Part shown: piece by piece, positions 12,521 to 23,760 of the stretch | How positions within the stretch are numbered: the first letter of the stretch is position 1 | Layout of the letters: each line of letters begins with the position of its first letter | Origin: Butyriboletus loyo | Taxonomy: Eukaryota; Basidiomycota; Agaricomycetes; Boletales; Boletaceae | Length of the DNA stretch: 64,000 bases | Assembly (NCBI GenBank): GCA_038093515.1 | Contig: JBBPSI010000006.1 | Span: forward strand, 186,001-250,000 | Direction of reading: 5' to 3' | Position numbers and translations under genes: made by a program | The notes under the pieces: generated by a model | The model's input: only the letters and a program-made list of their open reading frames with translations | What the model was told of the DNA's origin: nothing | Databases searched by the model: none

Positions 12521-14174
12521 ATGGACCCCGAAATACCAGTATGTTTTCCACGGGCCCTATTTGTTTACCCCCGATGAGCTTTGCTGATGACCCTGTCCCC
12601 TTCTTTCATAGCCATCGATCTCCCAACTCTTCCGCACAAATTTGGTTCCATCCCTGATGGATATCCAACGCATTCATCAATTGTTGGAAGAGCGCAACGC
12701 AGAATTATCCTTCTTTGCCGAGGAGATCGAACGTGCTCGCGCTCAAGTACAGCGTCTCGAACACCAGCGTGATCAAGTCAAGAGCGTCGTTCAGGAGCTC
12801 GAAGCACTCGTTTCTCCCGTTCGCCGCATGCCCACGGACATCATGGCAAAGGTCTTTGAGCACTGTATTTGGGACCAAGCATCCCCGAGGGCTGACCCTC
12901 GCATGGCACCACTATTACTCGTCCAGGTTTGCCGCTCTTGGCGGTACCTCCTGTTCTCCCTTCCATGTTTATGGTCCACGTTGCAACTCGATTTGCCATC
13001 AGGCACCAAAGATTGGGAGGCACTGGTGCAATCCAAGAGCCTATCGATGCACGTGTGGCTTTCTCGGTCGAAAGGACTCCCGGTATCCCTGTTTCTCAAT
13101 CACGACAAAGGGTCCCTCATTCCATGGCATGCGCTCATGCATCTTGACAAGGAGATTCTCACCCTCGGTTGTCGGCTGAAAGATCTCTCCCTACATTTCT
13201 CGTCCCGATCTCTCAGCTGTCTCTTAACATTCACTCAGAGTCCCCTACCATACCTCCAACACTTGGAGCTGCAAAACACTAACTCACTTCCCACTAGTGA
13301 ACATCCACCCCCGATCGTGTTGCACTCCGCACCCAATCTCAAAAGCCTAAGCCTGTCTTGGTGTAGTCTTGACCTTCGCAATTTCCAGGTCCCCTGGGCA
13401 CAGCTTCAGCATCTGAACCTTGAATATGATGCGAGCTCTTTTTGGAACCCTGTCCACAGCGACTATCTTCAAACCCTTGCCCGTTGTCCCAACCTAACCA
13501 CACTCTACCTCGGTATTGGCGCCCCGATCCACGACGTTGATCCAGCACACATCGTGCCCGTGACCCTACCCCACATCCACACGTTCAAATCGAGCATCTA
13601 CGTTCAAACACCGTACCTCCAACAGTTTTTCGATGCCCTCCGCATGCCCCGGCTCCGTCATTTCGACATCAGAAACGTCAGCCTCGCGCTCGGCAGCTTC
13701 ACTGGCCAAACAGAGTATCTACCCTTTTTGGCGCGCTGTGCGGACACGCTCGAGAGCGTGTGTTTCAACCGGGTCGACATTGCTGACTCTGCGATGTTGT
13801 CGTGTCTCGCACAGCTTCATCGGTTGAAGACGTTGTACTTTCTCCCGGGCATTCTTCGACTCAACCATGGGCTCATCACTGCCCTCGCGTACGATGAGTC
13901 GGGCGGCGAGAGCGAGGGCGAACGGGTCTGTCCAGCGCTCGAGGTGCTCTACTTGAGATGTTCCTCAGTCGTCCCCGTCGAGGCCATCACGCGTCTCGTG
14001 GCGTCGCGTTGTCAGAGGACGCATAAGCTGAAGCTGTTTTCGTTGCAGTTGGCGACGTTCGAGTATGGGCTGGACACGAGGGACGACAAGATCGAACAGG
14101 TGGAGGCGCAGTTGAGGACGTATGTCGAGGGAGGGCTGCGGCTCGTCTTGATCAAGTCGAGTAGCTCGGGGTAA
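12521..14174 (+). CDS. F-box protein with leucine-rich C-terminal region
   Basis: Predicted SCF-type substrate adaptor of 526 residues. Exon 1 (12521-12538) encodes MDPEIP. A 73-nt intron (12539-12611) is followed by one long exon ending at 14174. A coiled coil (ELSFFAEEIERARAQVQRLE and following) precedes an F-box at about residues 70-115 with the pattern PVRRMPTDIMAKVFEHC, LLLVQVCRSWR and LPCLWSTL, which is the layout common in Agaricomycete F-box families. The remainder has irregular leucine-rich repeats (LKSLSLSWCSLDLR, LKTLYFLPGILRL and others). Such genes occur in large numbers in mushroom genomes and their substrates are unknown. The tiny first exon fixes the start; without it translation would begin at an internal methionine near 12657. 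Confidence 0.85.
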
Positions 14175-14401
14175 AGTTTGGCTCCATTTATTCTTCCTTC
14201 TTTTTGAATTGGATCTCATGAAATCTTTCTCGTGGTTTTCTTGTTCTTCGCTCTGGGACATTGCTCTGTTGTCATGTTTTTAAGCTTTCAGAATACCCAC
14301 GGATGACACAGATATCGCGTTGTACGATAGGTCGAGCATACGGATATATATTTATTGCACCTCGTTGACGTGCTCTAGTACACACTTGAACGACGAGCAC
14401 G

Positions 14402-15231
14402 ATGGCGATCGCAAAATTACTCCTTCTCCTCGTCGTGGTGATTGCTCAACAATGCGCGACAACAGCGCCCAACGTCCGACCCCCCACCGACCAGCTGCGC
14501 GAACAACGCGGTGCAGAACGCGCGGTACCCTATTTCACCGCTGTGGTCAGAGTACGTTTCTCCCGTATAATACACGAACTCGAACATGACATCTCCACCT
14601 TGCATAGACCCTGACATGGTCCTGGGCGTTCCTCGAAGGCTCGGTCCTCTTCGCGCTGAGCGACTACTGTCCACCTGCCCTCGCCCGACCACTCCTCCAC
14701 TTCCTCCTCCCCTCCTTCCCTACCTCGGACCTCTCCCCTTCCCCCTCCCCCACCTCCGCCTTCCTCACCGGCGCCCTCCTCACCATCACAGGCGCCCTCC
14801 TCCGCATCCACTGCTTCCACACTCTCGGCCCCAACTTCACATTCGAACTCGCCATCCGCCCCTCCCACACGCTCGTCACCAGCGGCGCGTACGCCGTCGT
14901 CCGACACCCGAGTTATACAGGCGGACTAGCCGTCGCAATGGGGTTTTTGCTCTGCGTACTCGACCGACGGGGGTGGGTCGCTGTGAGCGTGGATGCTACC
15001 CTGAGTGCCAGTGCGGGATACGGGGTTCATGCGCATGGGGGTGGAAGGGCCGACGAGATGGTGATGACGAGCGTATGGGCGTGCGTGTGGGCGACGGCGT
15101 TGGGCATGTTGTACGTCGTGTCGAACAAGCGGATGAACAAGGAGGATGCGATGCTCGAAAAGAACTTTGGGGAGGAGTGGCGGGCGTGGGCGAAGACGGT
15201 ACCTTATCGTTTGGTTCCTGGCGTGTATTGA
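14402..15231 (+). CDS. Isoprenylcysteine carboxyl methyltransferase-like (ICMT/Ste14 family) membrane protein
   Basis: Two exons, 14402-14551 and 14608-15231, joined by a 56-nt intron in phase, give 257 residues. The N terminus is a hydrophobic segment (AKLLLLLVVVIAQ). Further membrane segments follow, then the conserved C-terminal methyltransferase region: GAYAVVRHPSYTGGL (the RHPxYxG motif that binds S-adenosylmethionine) and a final NKRMNKEDAMLEKNFGEEW block with the paired acidic residues of the family. ICMT enzymes methylate the C-terminal prenylated cysteine of CaaX proteins, including fungal mating pheromones, at the ER. Mushrooms carry many ICMT-like paralogues, so the substrate is not proven. 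It lies just upstream of the STE3-type receptor array, and its 3' end was copied twice along with the receptor (see the pseudogene fragments at 17614 and 20376). Confidence 0.85.
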
Positions 15232-15568
15232 AACACTTTTCCGGTGTTAGAGCGGACGTGGTCTGCTACGTTCGATTCATCTTCCAGGACGAACACTCAA
15301 TTGGCTCAAAGTATTATATTGCTGTGAACAATGCTACACTTTTCTATCTAAACAGTTTACGAGAGGGATTTCAGAATAAAAGCGGGTATTCAATACGAGT
15401 GTACATTGAACAAAGGAGTGAAGGCACCGAAAAAGAGAGGAAATTGACTAACAATACAGGCAATACACATGAGACAACACTGGAACCGAAGGAGTGAAGG
15501 GCAGTTCTTTCGCTGGCGTTTATCCAAACAACGCAGGCAATGGGGAAAGTGGAGGACGAGGATCACGT

Positions 15569-17142
15569 TCAGATTGCGTGGGGTACGTCGGGCAGGTACC
15601 GAGGCGGCGCGCTCGTATCGAGCGAAGCCTCCGGGAGCGATGGTAAAGGTATACTGTCCAAATCCACAGGTGACCTTGGAAGCGACTCCCTCGATATCGA
15701 TCCCGACGACGTCGCCGTGGGCGAGAACGCCACCTTCTTCACGTCCGCCAATGCACCACCGTAATCTGGCAACGACATGCGTGACGAAAACGACGTGATC
15801 GAATCCCGCTTCTTCTCCGCCGCCCGCGTGATGAAGACAGGTATGGTGGCAGAGCGGCCGCTGTGGGACATATCTGGGTTGGTGCTGCCAAGGGAAAAAA
15901 CATCCGTGAGATCAGATGGCCCAAAGTAAAATCAGAACTCAATTTGTTGACGTACCCGTTGGTAGTCCAAGTTCCGGTGGCGGAGAAGGAACCGGTGGAG
16001 AGACCAACCCGTTTTGTGATCGACATATATGCAAAGCGATAATTCCTCCGTGCTTCGTCTGCAAATCCGAAAAAGGCAAAGAAAACGACCGCACAGAGAA
16101 TGGCGAAGTAACGAGTCAACTCAAAGCTGACGACCGGCACTAGATCCTGCTTCCACACGACAGAGGGAACTTGTGTGACCGCACCAAAGTTGTTGTGAGC
16201 GAAACTCCAGTTCTCGTACGCCGGCAGGGGACCCTGGGACAAGTTGAGATAGAGGGAGTAGCATCCCAGAGGGACGGTAAGGAGGACTTCAATGCCGGCG
16301 AGAGCCATCAGGCGGAAATATCGGTTGGAACTCAGATTCTTGTTGGTTGCAAGGAACTCCCTGAACTGCGCTCTCCGGATGGCGAGTTCACGAATGGTCC
16401 GGACTACAATGTACGATTAGAGCAACACTATGGAATGTCTTGGGCACACGTACTGCAATAAAATGCTGACGCCAGACCAATGACGACAGGCCACACGAAC
16501 ACGAGAGGATATGCCAGAGGAGTGTTCCAAGTGAAGGGAAAACAACCAAGTTCTTCAATGATAATGAAGCGGTGCGCCTGAACGACAACGTCTGGTGGGA
16601 ATTCAGCAAACAATCCTATCGAACCCACCCTGCAGCACTCACGGAGAATCATCTCAAGCAATGGAATGCCGAGACAGATAGCCAGGTCGATCATGATTTC
16701 ACGTCGCTTCTGCGCAAGAGTCTTCGTCACGGATTGAACAGAGGCGATTTGGTACAGGCGACGATTTATGCAGAGCGATGCTGCAGGAATGGCCACCGCA
16801 CTCCCAATGATAAACTTGGAGGCTACACGGTTGGTGAGCGATGGCCAGAAAGTTAAAAAAAAATTGGCGGGACACCTACAAATGTCGCACCAGACTGGCG
16901 CCCTGTTGATGACGTCCGAATTCCAAACCACCGAATTGATGAAGAAGATCAAGCATGTCAAGCCTGTCCATATCATGTACAAGCAGGTGCCCATGTTCCA
17001 GGCTAGGTAGCACGTTAGAGAGTGGACAATGTTTAGGGACGATAAAGTCACCTTCAAGATGCCATGGAAGGGGAATCATACATAGTACGAAGCCGATAAA
17101 GGCACATGTGGAGAAAAGCCAGTTCGGTGCATCGACAATCAT
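15569..17142 (-). CDS. STE3: STE3-type pheromone receptor (GPCR), tandem copy A
   Basis: Fungal class D seven-helix receptor of 431 residues. Six exons join in phase: 17052-17142, 16880-17002, 16643-16822, 16454-16591, 15956-16403 and 15569-15884. Helices visible in order: WLFSTCAFIGFVLCMIPLPW; MIWTGLTCLIFFINSVVW; IIGSAVAIPAASLCINRRLY; IDLAICLGIPLLEMIL; YPLVFVWPVVIGLASAFYC; LAGIEVLLTVPLGCYSLYL; and YFAILCAVVFFAFFGFADEA. Family motifs are APVWCDI before helix 3 and HVVVQAHRF after helix 4. The cytoplasmic tail is Ser-rich (SLPDYGGALADVKK). In the family, these receptors bind farnesylated peptide pheromones and signal through a G protein to the MAP kinase path. Copies B and C are close paralogues with the same introns. 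No disabling change was seen. Whether it acts in mating is unproven because no pheromone gene was found nearby. Confidence 0.9.
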
Positions 17143-18054
17143 CTCAACACAGCTGTAGATGATGAATTCGGGTGCAAGGGCTGACCAGGATCGAAGGGCT
17201 AGCGATCCGGTGGGGGGAACAAAGATCGCTGGAGAGCCATAGCCTTGAGAGGTCCTAATAAAAGCTTGGTGAGATGGAGTATGCTTTGTGGTCGGATTTG
17301 GATGTCCCCTTGTATTCCAATTTCGACAAAGTTCAAAGTTCAACGTCAACGTCAACCGCATGCGAACTTTTGCTTCCGGCGACAAGCGACGTCGGGCTCC
17401 GACGCCCGGACGAAGAAAATGAATTATGCGGTCGGTAACATTGTCGCGGCTTACGACCGTGGAATGGAGCAACTGAATCAGTGGCTGAGCATCTTAATCT
17501 CGCATGTTAAAGTTGGATATCATTGATGACGATGGTCGAGATAGATCATCATTCATTATCAATCGGTAGGACGACATCGTACATCCGAGGTTTATACTTA
17601 TCAGACAGTATGTAGCGATGGAAGCTTGAAAAGAACTCTGAGGAGTGGCAGGCTTGAGCACATACCCTCTCTGCGGCGTCAAACTGGCATGGCAATTCCT
17701 GTGTGGTGCAGAGCGGAGGAGATGTTGAAGGACGACACGTCATCTATCAAGACGAACACTATTGGTTCACATATTATAATGCTGCAAAAAAGGCTACACT
17801 GTCTATCTAGATAGTTCGGAAGAGGAATTTCAGAATCGAGGGGGTATCCAATATACAGATGTATACATTCAAGGAAAGAGCGAGACTCGTCGAGAGAACG
17901 AGAGGAAGGAGAGAAAATTCGCTAACAATACAAAAAATGGTCGGAATTGATACACGAGACAGCACTGGAATATCCAAGTTATAGGCAGATTTTTCGCTGG
18001 CGTTAAATCCAAGACGATGCAGGCAAACGGGAAGGTGGAAGCCAGGGATTGCGT
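17143..18054. other. Spacer between receptors A and B
   Basis: Contains the 5' flank and presumed promoter of receptor A, then the unit junction and the ICMT remnant at 17614, then the diverged 3' spacer of unit B. No CaaX-ending precursor with an upstream ATG was found on either strand. One short frame ends CLSR at 17814, which is not a prenylation motif. Confidence 0.5.
17614..17665 (+). pseudogene. Decayed fragment of ICMT 3' end (unit B)
   Basis: A stretch with GAAAAGAACT and GAGGAGTGGC in the same order and spacing as the intact ICMT gene near 15156-15182, with small indels and substitutions. It is out of frame and has no upstream methyltransferase sequence. It marks the left edge of the second duplicated unit. 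Confidence 0.65.
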
Positions 18055-19627
18055 TCATACTGCGTCGGGCGTGTCGGGCGCGTACCGAGGGGGCGCGCTC
18101 GCATCGAGCGAAGCCTCGGGGAGCGGGGGTAAATGCACACTGTCCAAATCCACAGGCGACCTCGGAAGCGACTCCTTCGATATCGACCCCGACGACGTGG
18201 CTGTGGGCGAGAACGCCGCCTTCTTCACGTCCGCCAATGCACCACCGTAATCTGGCAACGACATGCGCGACGAAAACGACGCGAACGAATCCCGCTTCTT
18301 CTCCTTCTGCTGTGTGATGTAGACAGGCATGGTGGTAGAGCGGCTGTTGTACGACATATTTGGGTTGGTACTGTCAGGAGACAAAAAAAGGCATCCATGA
18401 GATCGAGTGGCCCAAAGTGAGATCAGAATTCAATTCGTTGACGTACCCGTTGGTAGTCCAAGTTCCGGTAGCGGAGATGAATCCGGTGGAGAGACCAACC
18501 CGTTTGGCGACTGACACATAGGCAAGGCGGTAATTTCTCCGAGCTTCGTCCGCAAACCCGAAAAAGGCAAAGAAAATGACCGCACCGATAACGGGGAAGT
18601 AACGAGACAACTCAATCCCGCTGATTTGCACTGGATCCTGCTGCCACACAACAGATGGAACTTGTTCGATCGCACCAAAGTTGTCGTGGGCATAATACCA
18701 GTTCACGTACGCTGGCAGGGGACCCTGGGACAAATTGGCATAGAGCATGTAGCATCCCAGGGGAATGGTAAGGAGGGTTTCGATGCCGGCGAGAGCCATG
18801 AGACGGATGTATCGGCTGGAACTCAGATTCTTGTTGGTTGAAAGGAACTCCCTAAATTGCGCTCTCCGGATGGCGAGTTCACGGATGGTCCGGACTACAA
18901 CATGCGATTAGGGCAAAGTGCGACACTTCCTGAACACACGTACCACAATAAAATGCTGATACCAGACCAATGACGACAGGCCACACGAACACGAGGGGAT
19001 ATGCCAGGGGAGTGTTCCAGATGAAGGGAAAACAACCGAATTCCTCAACGATAAGAAAACGATGAGCCTGAACGACGACGTCTGATGACGATTGAGCAAA
19101 ACATCCTACATGAAACTATTCTGCAGCACTCACGGAGAATCATCTCGAGTAAGGGTATACCAAGACCGATAGCCAGATCAATCATGGTGTCGCGTCGCTT
19201 CTGCGCAAGAGTCTTCGTCACGGATTGAACAGAGGCGATTTGGTACAGGCGACGATTTATGCAGAGCGATGCGGCGGGAATGGCCACCGCACTCCCAATC
19301 ATAAACTTGGTGGCTGCACGGTTGGTGAGCGATGGTCAGGAAGCAAAACTGATGGAACACCTACAGATGTCGCACCAGACTGGCGCCCTGTTGAGGACAT
19401 CGGAATTCCAAACCACCGAATTGATGAAGAAGTTCAAGCATGCCAAGCCCGTCCATATCATGTACAAGCAGGTGCCCGTATTCCAGGCTGGGTAGCACGT
19501 TAGAGAGAGGACAATGTTTATGGACGATAAAGTCACCTTCAAGATGCCATGGAAGGGGAATCATACATAGTATAAAGCCGATAAAGGCACATGTGGAGAA
19601 AAGCCAGTTCGGTGCATCGACAATCAT
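18055..19627 (-). CDS. STE3: STE3-type pheromone receptor (GPCR), tandem copy B
   Basis: Close paralogue of copy A with the same six-exon layout (19537-19627, 19365-19487, 19134-19313, 18944-19081, 18447-18894, 18055-18370). Every exon has the same length as in copy A, giving 431 residues and an intact frame. The start ATG (MIVDAPNWLF) is in the same place. It keeps APVWCDI, CINRRLYQ, HVVVQAHRF and the LSSNRYIRLMALAG block before helix 6. Substitutions are scattered; introns differ more than exons, for example 76 nt against 71 nt for the last intron, so the copies are not assembly duplicates. The tail ends PDTPDAV where A ends PDVPHAI. Ligand unknown. Confidence 0.9.
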
Positions 19628-20871
19628 CTCAACACAGCTGTAGATGATAAATCTGGACGCAGGGGCTGACCAGCGCTCGTGTGGGGAGCAAGGCTAGAGA
19701 CCATAACCTAGCTAGGGAGATCCTAATAAATAGAATGTATACCTTGTAGTCGGATTTGGATGTCCCCTTGTGTTCCCATTTCGACACAAAGCCCATACTC
19801 ATTAAAGCTTCTGGTCGTCCCGGACCATCCGTTTTTGGCATCTATTCATGAACTTCGGATGGTTTTGCAAACACGTTCGAGACTGCCGGTGACAAGCCGG
19901 CGGTGCCAGAAACGGGGTTTCGAGCTCCGACCTCCATCGGCACTGAAACGAGTGTCGGACTATCGAGTTGTCTGGGTAATAATGCAAAGTATCTAACACA
20001 ACAACAAACCTTGATGAGAAGGAGGTAAGTAGGTAAAGTGCTACTTGTATCACCTAGCTGAATATCACAACTGTTTTCTCGATGGGGCAAGAACGAAAAT
20101 AATGCCGCCGACTTCTTCATCCTTCGTGCCGCAGCACCGCCGCACCGCCACGAATGAAATGAAACATGCGGTCAGTAGGACTTTGAAGGCTCATACTAGT
20201 ACAGACCTTTACATATGACCATGGGATGGAGCCGTTTAATCAGCTGACATCTTAATCTCGCACATCGTGATTGATATTCATCCTCAATCGCTACCGTACT
20301 AATCAGTGGCACGAGGTGAAAACGAACTTGAATGATCTCGTCTATCCGAGGCTCATACTTCTTAGACAGCACATGGCGATGAACAAGGAGGATGCGATGC
20401 TTGAAAAGTACTGTACCTTGTGAATCACTTGGTTCTCAGCATATAGTATCCCGTGTCGATTCAACACCATGATTTACAACACTGGTACCGTGCGGTGACA
20501 GTACTGTATCAAACGGTTTCCAATGTCAGAGCGGACAAGATGCTAAAGCACGCCATCGATCATCGATCATCATCTTTCAAGACGAACAGACCATTGGTTA
20601 TATTGCCAGAAACAATGCTACACCGTCTACCTAGATATTTGGGAGAGGGATTTCAAAATCAACGCGGGCATTCAATATGGGCGTACATTTAATCAAGGAA
20701 CGAGAATCAATGGAGAGAGGGGGGGAGAGGGAGAGAAGATTCGCTAACGATACAAAAATGGCCGGAATTGACGCACGAGACAACACTAGAACCATAAGGG
20801 TGAAACCAAGTTGTGGGCGTTAAATCCAAGACAACGCAGGCAAAGGGGAAAGCGGAGGACGGGGATCGCGT
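19628..20871. other. Spacer between receptors B and C
   Basis: About 1.24 kb: 5' flank of receptor B, a segment around 19850-20100 with no clear match in the A-B spacer, a block near 20150-20260 similar to the A-B spacer near 17415-17500, the ICMT remnant at 20376, and the 3' spacer of unit C. No pheromone precursor candidate passed inspection. Confidence 0.5.
20376..20415 (+). pseudogene. Decayed fragment of ICMT 3' end (unit C)
   Basis: A near-identical match of about 30 bp to the intact ICMT gene at 15132-15162 (block with GATGAACAAGGAGGATGCG). Similarity fades within a few tens of bases downstream. It is too short to encode anything and serves as a footprint of the duplication junction. 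Confidence 0.75.
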
Positions 20872-22422
20872 TTAAACTACGTTGGGCGCGTCGGGCGCGT
20901 ACCGAGGGGGCGCACTCGTATCGAGCGAAGCCTCGGGGAGCGACGGCAAAGGCACACCATCCAAATCCACAAGCGACCTCGGAAGCGACTCCTTCGATAT
21001 CGACCTCGACGACGTGGCTGTGGGCGAGAACGCCACCTTCGTCACGTCCGCCAATGCACCACCGTAATCTGGCAACGACATGCGCGACGAAAACGACGCG
21101 AACGAATCCCGCTTCTTCTCCATCCGCGGCCTAGTGACGACAGGCGTGGTGGCAGAGCGGTTGTTGTAAGACATATCTGGGTTGGTACTGTCAGAAAAAA
21201 AAAACCGTGAGATCAGACATCCCAAAGTGAATTCAGAATTTGATTCGTCGACGTACCCACTGGCAGTGAAACTTCCGGTGGAGCGACCAACCAGTTTTGT
21301 GACCGACGCATATGCAAGGCGGTAATTCCTCCAAGCTTCGTCTGCAAACCCGAAAAACGCGAAGAAAAGGACCGCACAGAAAACGAGGACGTAACGAGTC
21401 AACTCAAAGCCGATGACCAGCGGTCGATCCTGTTTCCACACAACAGCAGGGAGTTGTTGGATCACATTAAAGTCGTAGTGGGCGACGTTCCAGTTCTCGT
21501 ACGGCGGCAGAGGACCCTGGGTCAGGTTGGCATAGAGGATGTAGCATCCCAAAGGAATGCTAACAATGACCTCAATGCCGGCGAGAGCCATTATGCGCAA
21601 ATATCGGCTGGAATTCAGATTCTTGTTGGTGGCAAGGAACTCCCTGAACTGCGCTCTCCGGATGGCGAGTTCACGAATGGTCCGGACTACAATGTACGAT
21701 TAGAGCAGCACTACGACACGTCCTGGGCACACGTACTGCAATAAAATGCCGATAACAGAGAGATGACATTGGGCCATACCAACACGAGGGGGTATGCCAG
21801 GGGGGTGTTCCAGATGTCGGGAAAACAACCGAACTCCTCGATAATAATAAAACGATGGGCCTGAACGACAACATCTGATGGCGAGTCAGCAAAAAATCCT
21901 ACATGAGTGTATTCTGCAGCACTCACGAAGAATCATCACGACCAAGGGAATGCCAAGACCGATAGCCAGATCAATCATGACATCACGTCGCTTCTGCGCA
22001 AGAGTCTTCGTCACGGACTGAACAGAGGCGATTTGGTACAGGCGACGGTTTATGCAGAGCGATGCTGCGGGAATGGCCACCGTGGTTCCAATCATAAACT
22101 TGGTGGCTGCGCGATCGGTGAGCGATGGCCAGGAAGCGAAAAACGATGGAGCAACCTACATATGTCGCACCAGAGTGGCGCCTTGTTGAGGACATCGGAA
22201 TTCCAAACCACCGAATTGATGAAGAGGTTCAAGCATGCCAAGCCCGTCCATATCATGTACAAGCAGGTGCCCGTATTCCAGGCTGGGTAGCATGTTAGAG
22301 AGAGGACAATGTTTAGGGACGATAAAGTCACCTTCAAGATGCCATGGAAGGGGCATCATACATAGTATGAAGCCGATAAAGGAACATGTGGAGAAGAACC
22401 AGTTCGGCGCATCGGGAACCAT
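20872..22422 (-). CDS. STE3: STE3-type pheromone receptor (GPCR), tandem copy C
   Basis: Third tandem paralogue, 425 residues, intact. Exons are 22332-22422, 22160-22282, 21927-22106, 21737-21874, 21257-21686 and 20872-21187. All lengths equal those of A and B except exon 5, which is 18 nt shorter and so lacks six residues in the tail after helix 7 (RSTGSFTASG where A reads LSTGSFSATGTWTTNG). The start is MVPDAPNWFF rather than MIVDAPNWLF. The APVWCDI-equivalent, CINRRLYQ and HVVVQAHRF motifs are kept. The variable places are the N terminus, loops and tail. Expression and ligand are unknown. Confidence 0.9.
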
Positions 22423-23760
22423 CTCAACACAGTTTTCGATGATAAATTTGGACGCAGGGGCTGACCAGACTCGAAGCGCTCACGATTGGACAGGGGAGTA
22501 AAGTTTTCTTCGGGGTTCCAGCGCTCGCAGGTTCTAAATAAAAATCCGGTGGGATGATGCATAAGTACCTCCAAGTTGGATTTGGATAACCCCTTGTTTC
22601 AGGTGTAATAAGGGTGTCATTCACCCGACGTTGCAGCCGCCGTGGTCGCCGCAAGTATTCCCATTTCGACACACAAACCAGCACCCAATTTAAGAAGTTC
22701 GTTTGTGGCCTGAAATGGTAAAGTGAACTGGACACACCAAATCCGGCATTCGAAGGCTATCGGGTGCATGATGGCACATGATCGATTGATCTGGCAGCAA
22801 AGCGGGTCGAGTGAGGCCGGGTAGTACCACCAAACGATAGCAATGCCGACGGGCAGGGGAAACTGTGAGGGTCGCAAAAACATGCATGTCCGTACTTCGG
22901 CAAAAGGCAACAGCTAAAACGATCCAGGTAACAAGCTCGCTGGCTTACCGAGGTCCCGTAACTAGTATAATGCTATACCGTCCATGATACTGAATCTGCC
23001 TTTTGCTGTAGCGGCTATGCGCCGCGGTCTTGCCTGCTTACACTCGCGGCACCCATTGTGTAGAATACAAGGCGCCACCATCCGATCGAATATCGAAATC
23101 GCGAGCGCGCTGGAGGACCTTTTAGTCACCGTGGGGGCAGGGCCTCTCGCGGCTGCACTGCGAACTGAAGAGGGCATAACAGTTAGCTATATATAGGCTG
23201 ATGATGGCGGCTCAGAATCAAGAAACAGGTTGCTGGTTGTGTGTCTTATGAGGCCAGACATGACACATTGGATACAATACAGATAGCAATTGCTGTGACT
23301 GGCATGGGACGGTTGTTGAAGGCGGTTGCTCATTAGCAAGTATGTACCTTGATCTTGTCCGGACAGCCGAAACAAACGGGTCACCTCAACCAGAGTACTT
23401 AACAAACCCACATCAAGAATCACCACCTTGCCCGCAAGGTAGTATGCCAAGTACAGAGGAACGACGTATCATAATAATCTACACGAAAACCAAACCTAAC
23501 GTGCTAGGGCTACAAAGAGTGGTAGAAGTTGACCGAAAGAGCGAAGATTCGCCGAATGCACAGACAGTCTCGAACTAGACGGGGACTGCCAGGAATTACC
23601 CGGCATAACTGGGCGTGTGAGAACACTTTCCAGAACGTTTCTGGGGGGGGGGGCACCAAAAACAACGAATGAAGAAAAAAAGGAGAAGGGAGGGTGGGGC
23701 TGCCGCTCATACATATCGTGTTTCCCTGACCACTGTCACATAGATTTCTTCGCGCTTCTC
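22423..23760. other. Gap between receptors C and D
   Basis: About 1.3 kb with the 5' flank of receptor C and the 3' flank of receptor D. Small open frames occur on both strands but none has a recognised domain. CaaX-like endings CLAS (stop at 23246) and CRLL (stop at 23468) were inspected and rejected. A G run lies near 23642. Confidence 0.5.

Larger units (their letters stand above)
15120..22700. repeat. Tandem array of three [ICMT 3' tail + STE3-like receptor] units
   Basis: Three direct repeat units of about 2.5-2.8 kb. Each holds sequence from the 3' end of the ICMT gene, a diverged spacer, a receptor on the minus strand, and some receptor 5' flank. Receptor stop codons lie at 15569, 18055 and 20872 (spacing 2486 and 2817 bp). 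Spacers share blocks such as AATGCTACAC near 15330, a matching GGCTACAC in the next unit, and a GGGATTTCA-type block. The junction before units B and C is shared (near 17587-17606 and 20348-20370), as expected of unequal crossing over. Confidence 0.8.

Noticed and set aside
17626..17814. 62-codon plus-strand frame ending CLSR in the A-B spacer
   Set aside because: CLSR is not a CaaX box and the frame runs through the decayed ICMT remnant.
22618..22632. Minus-strand ending CNVG
   Set aside because: Frame has a stop about 20 codons upstream and no ATG.
22984..23196. Plus-strand frame starting MILNLPFAVAAMRRG
   Set aside because: No domain, no splice partner, and the opposite strand is equally open.
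23246..23305. Minus-strand 19-codon frame ending CLAS, a possible CaaX pheromone precursor
   Set aside because: Too short, begins only 19 codons upstream after an in-frame stop, hydrophobic instead of the usual acidic precursor; a larger frame overlaps it.
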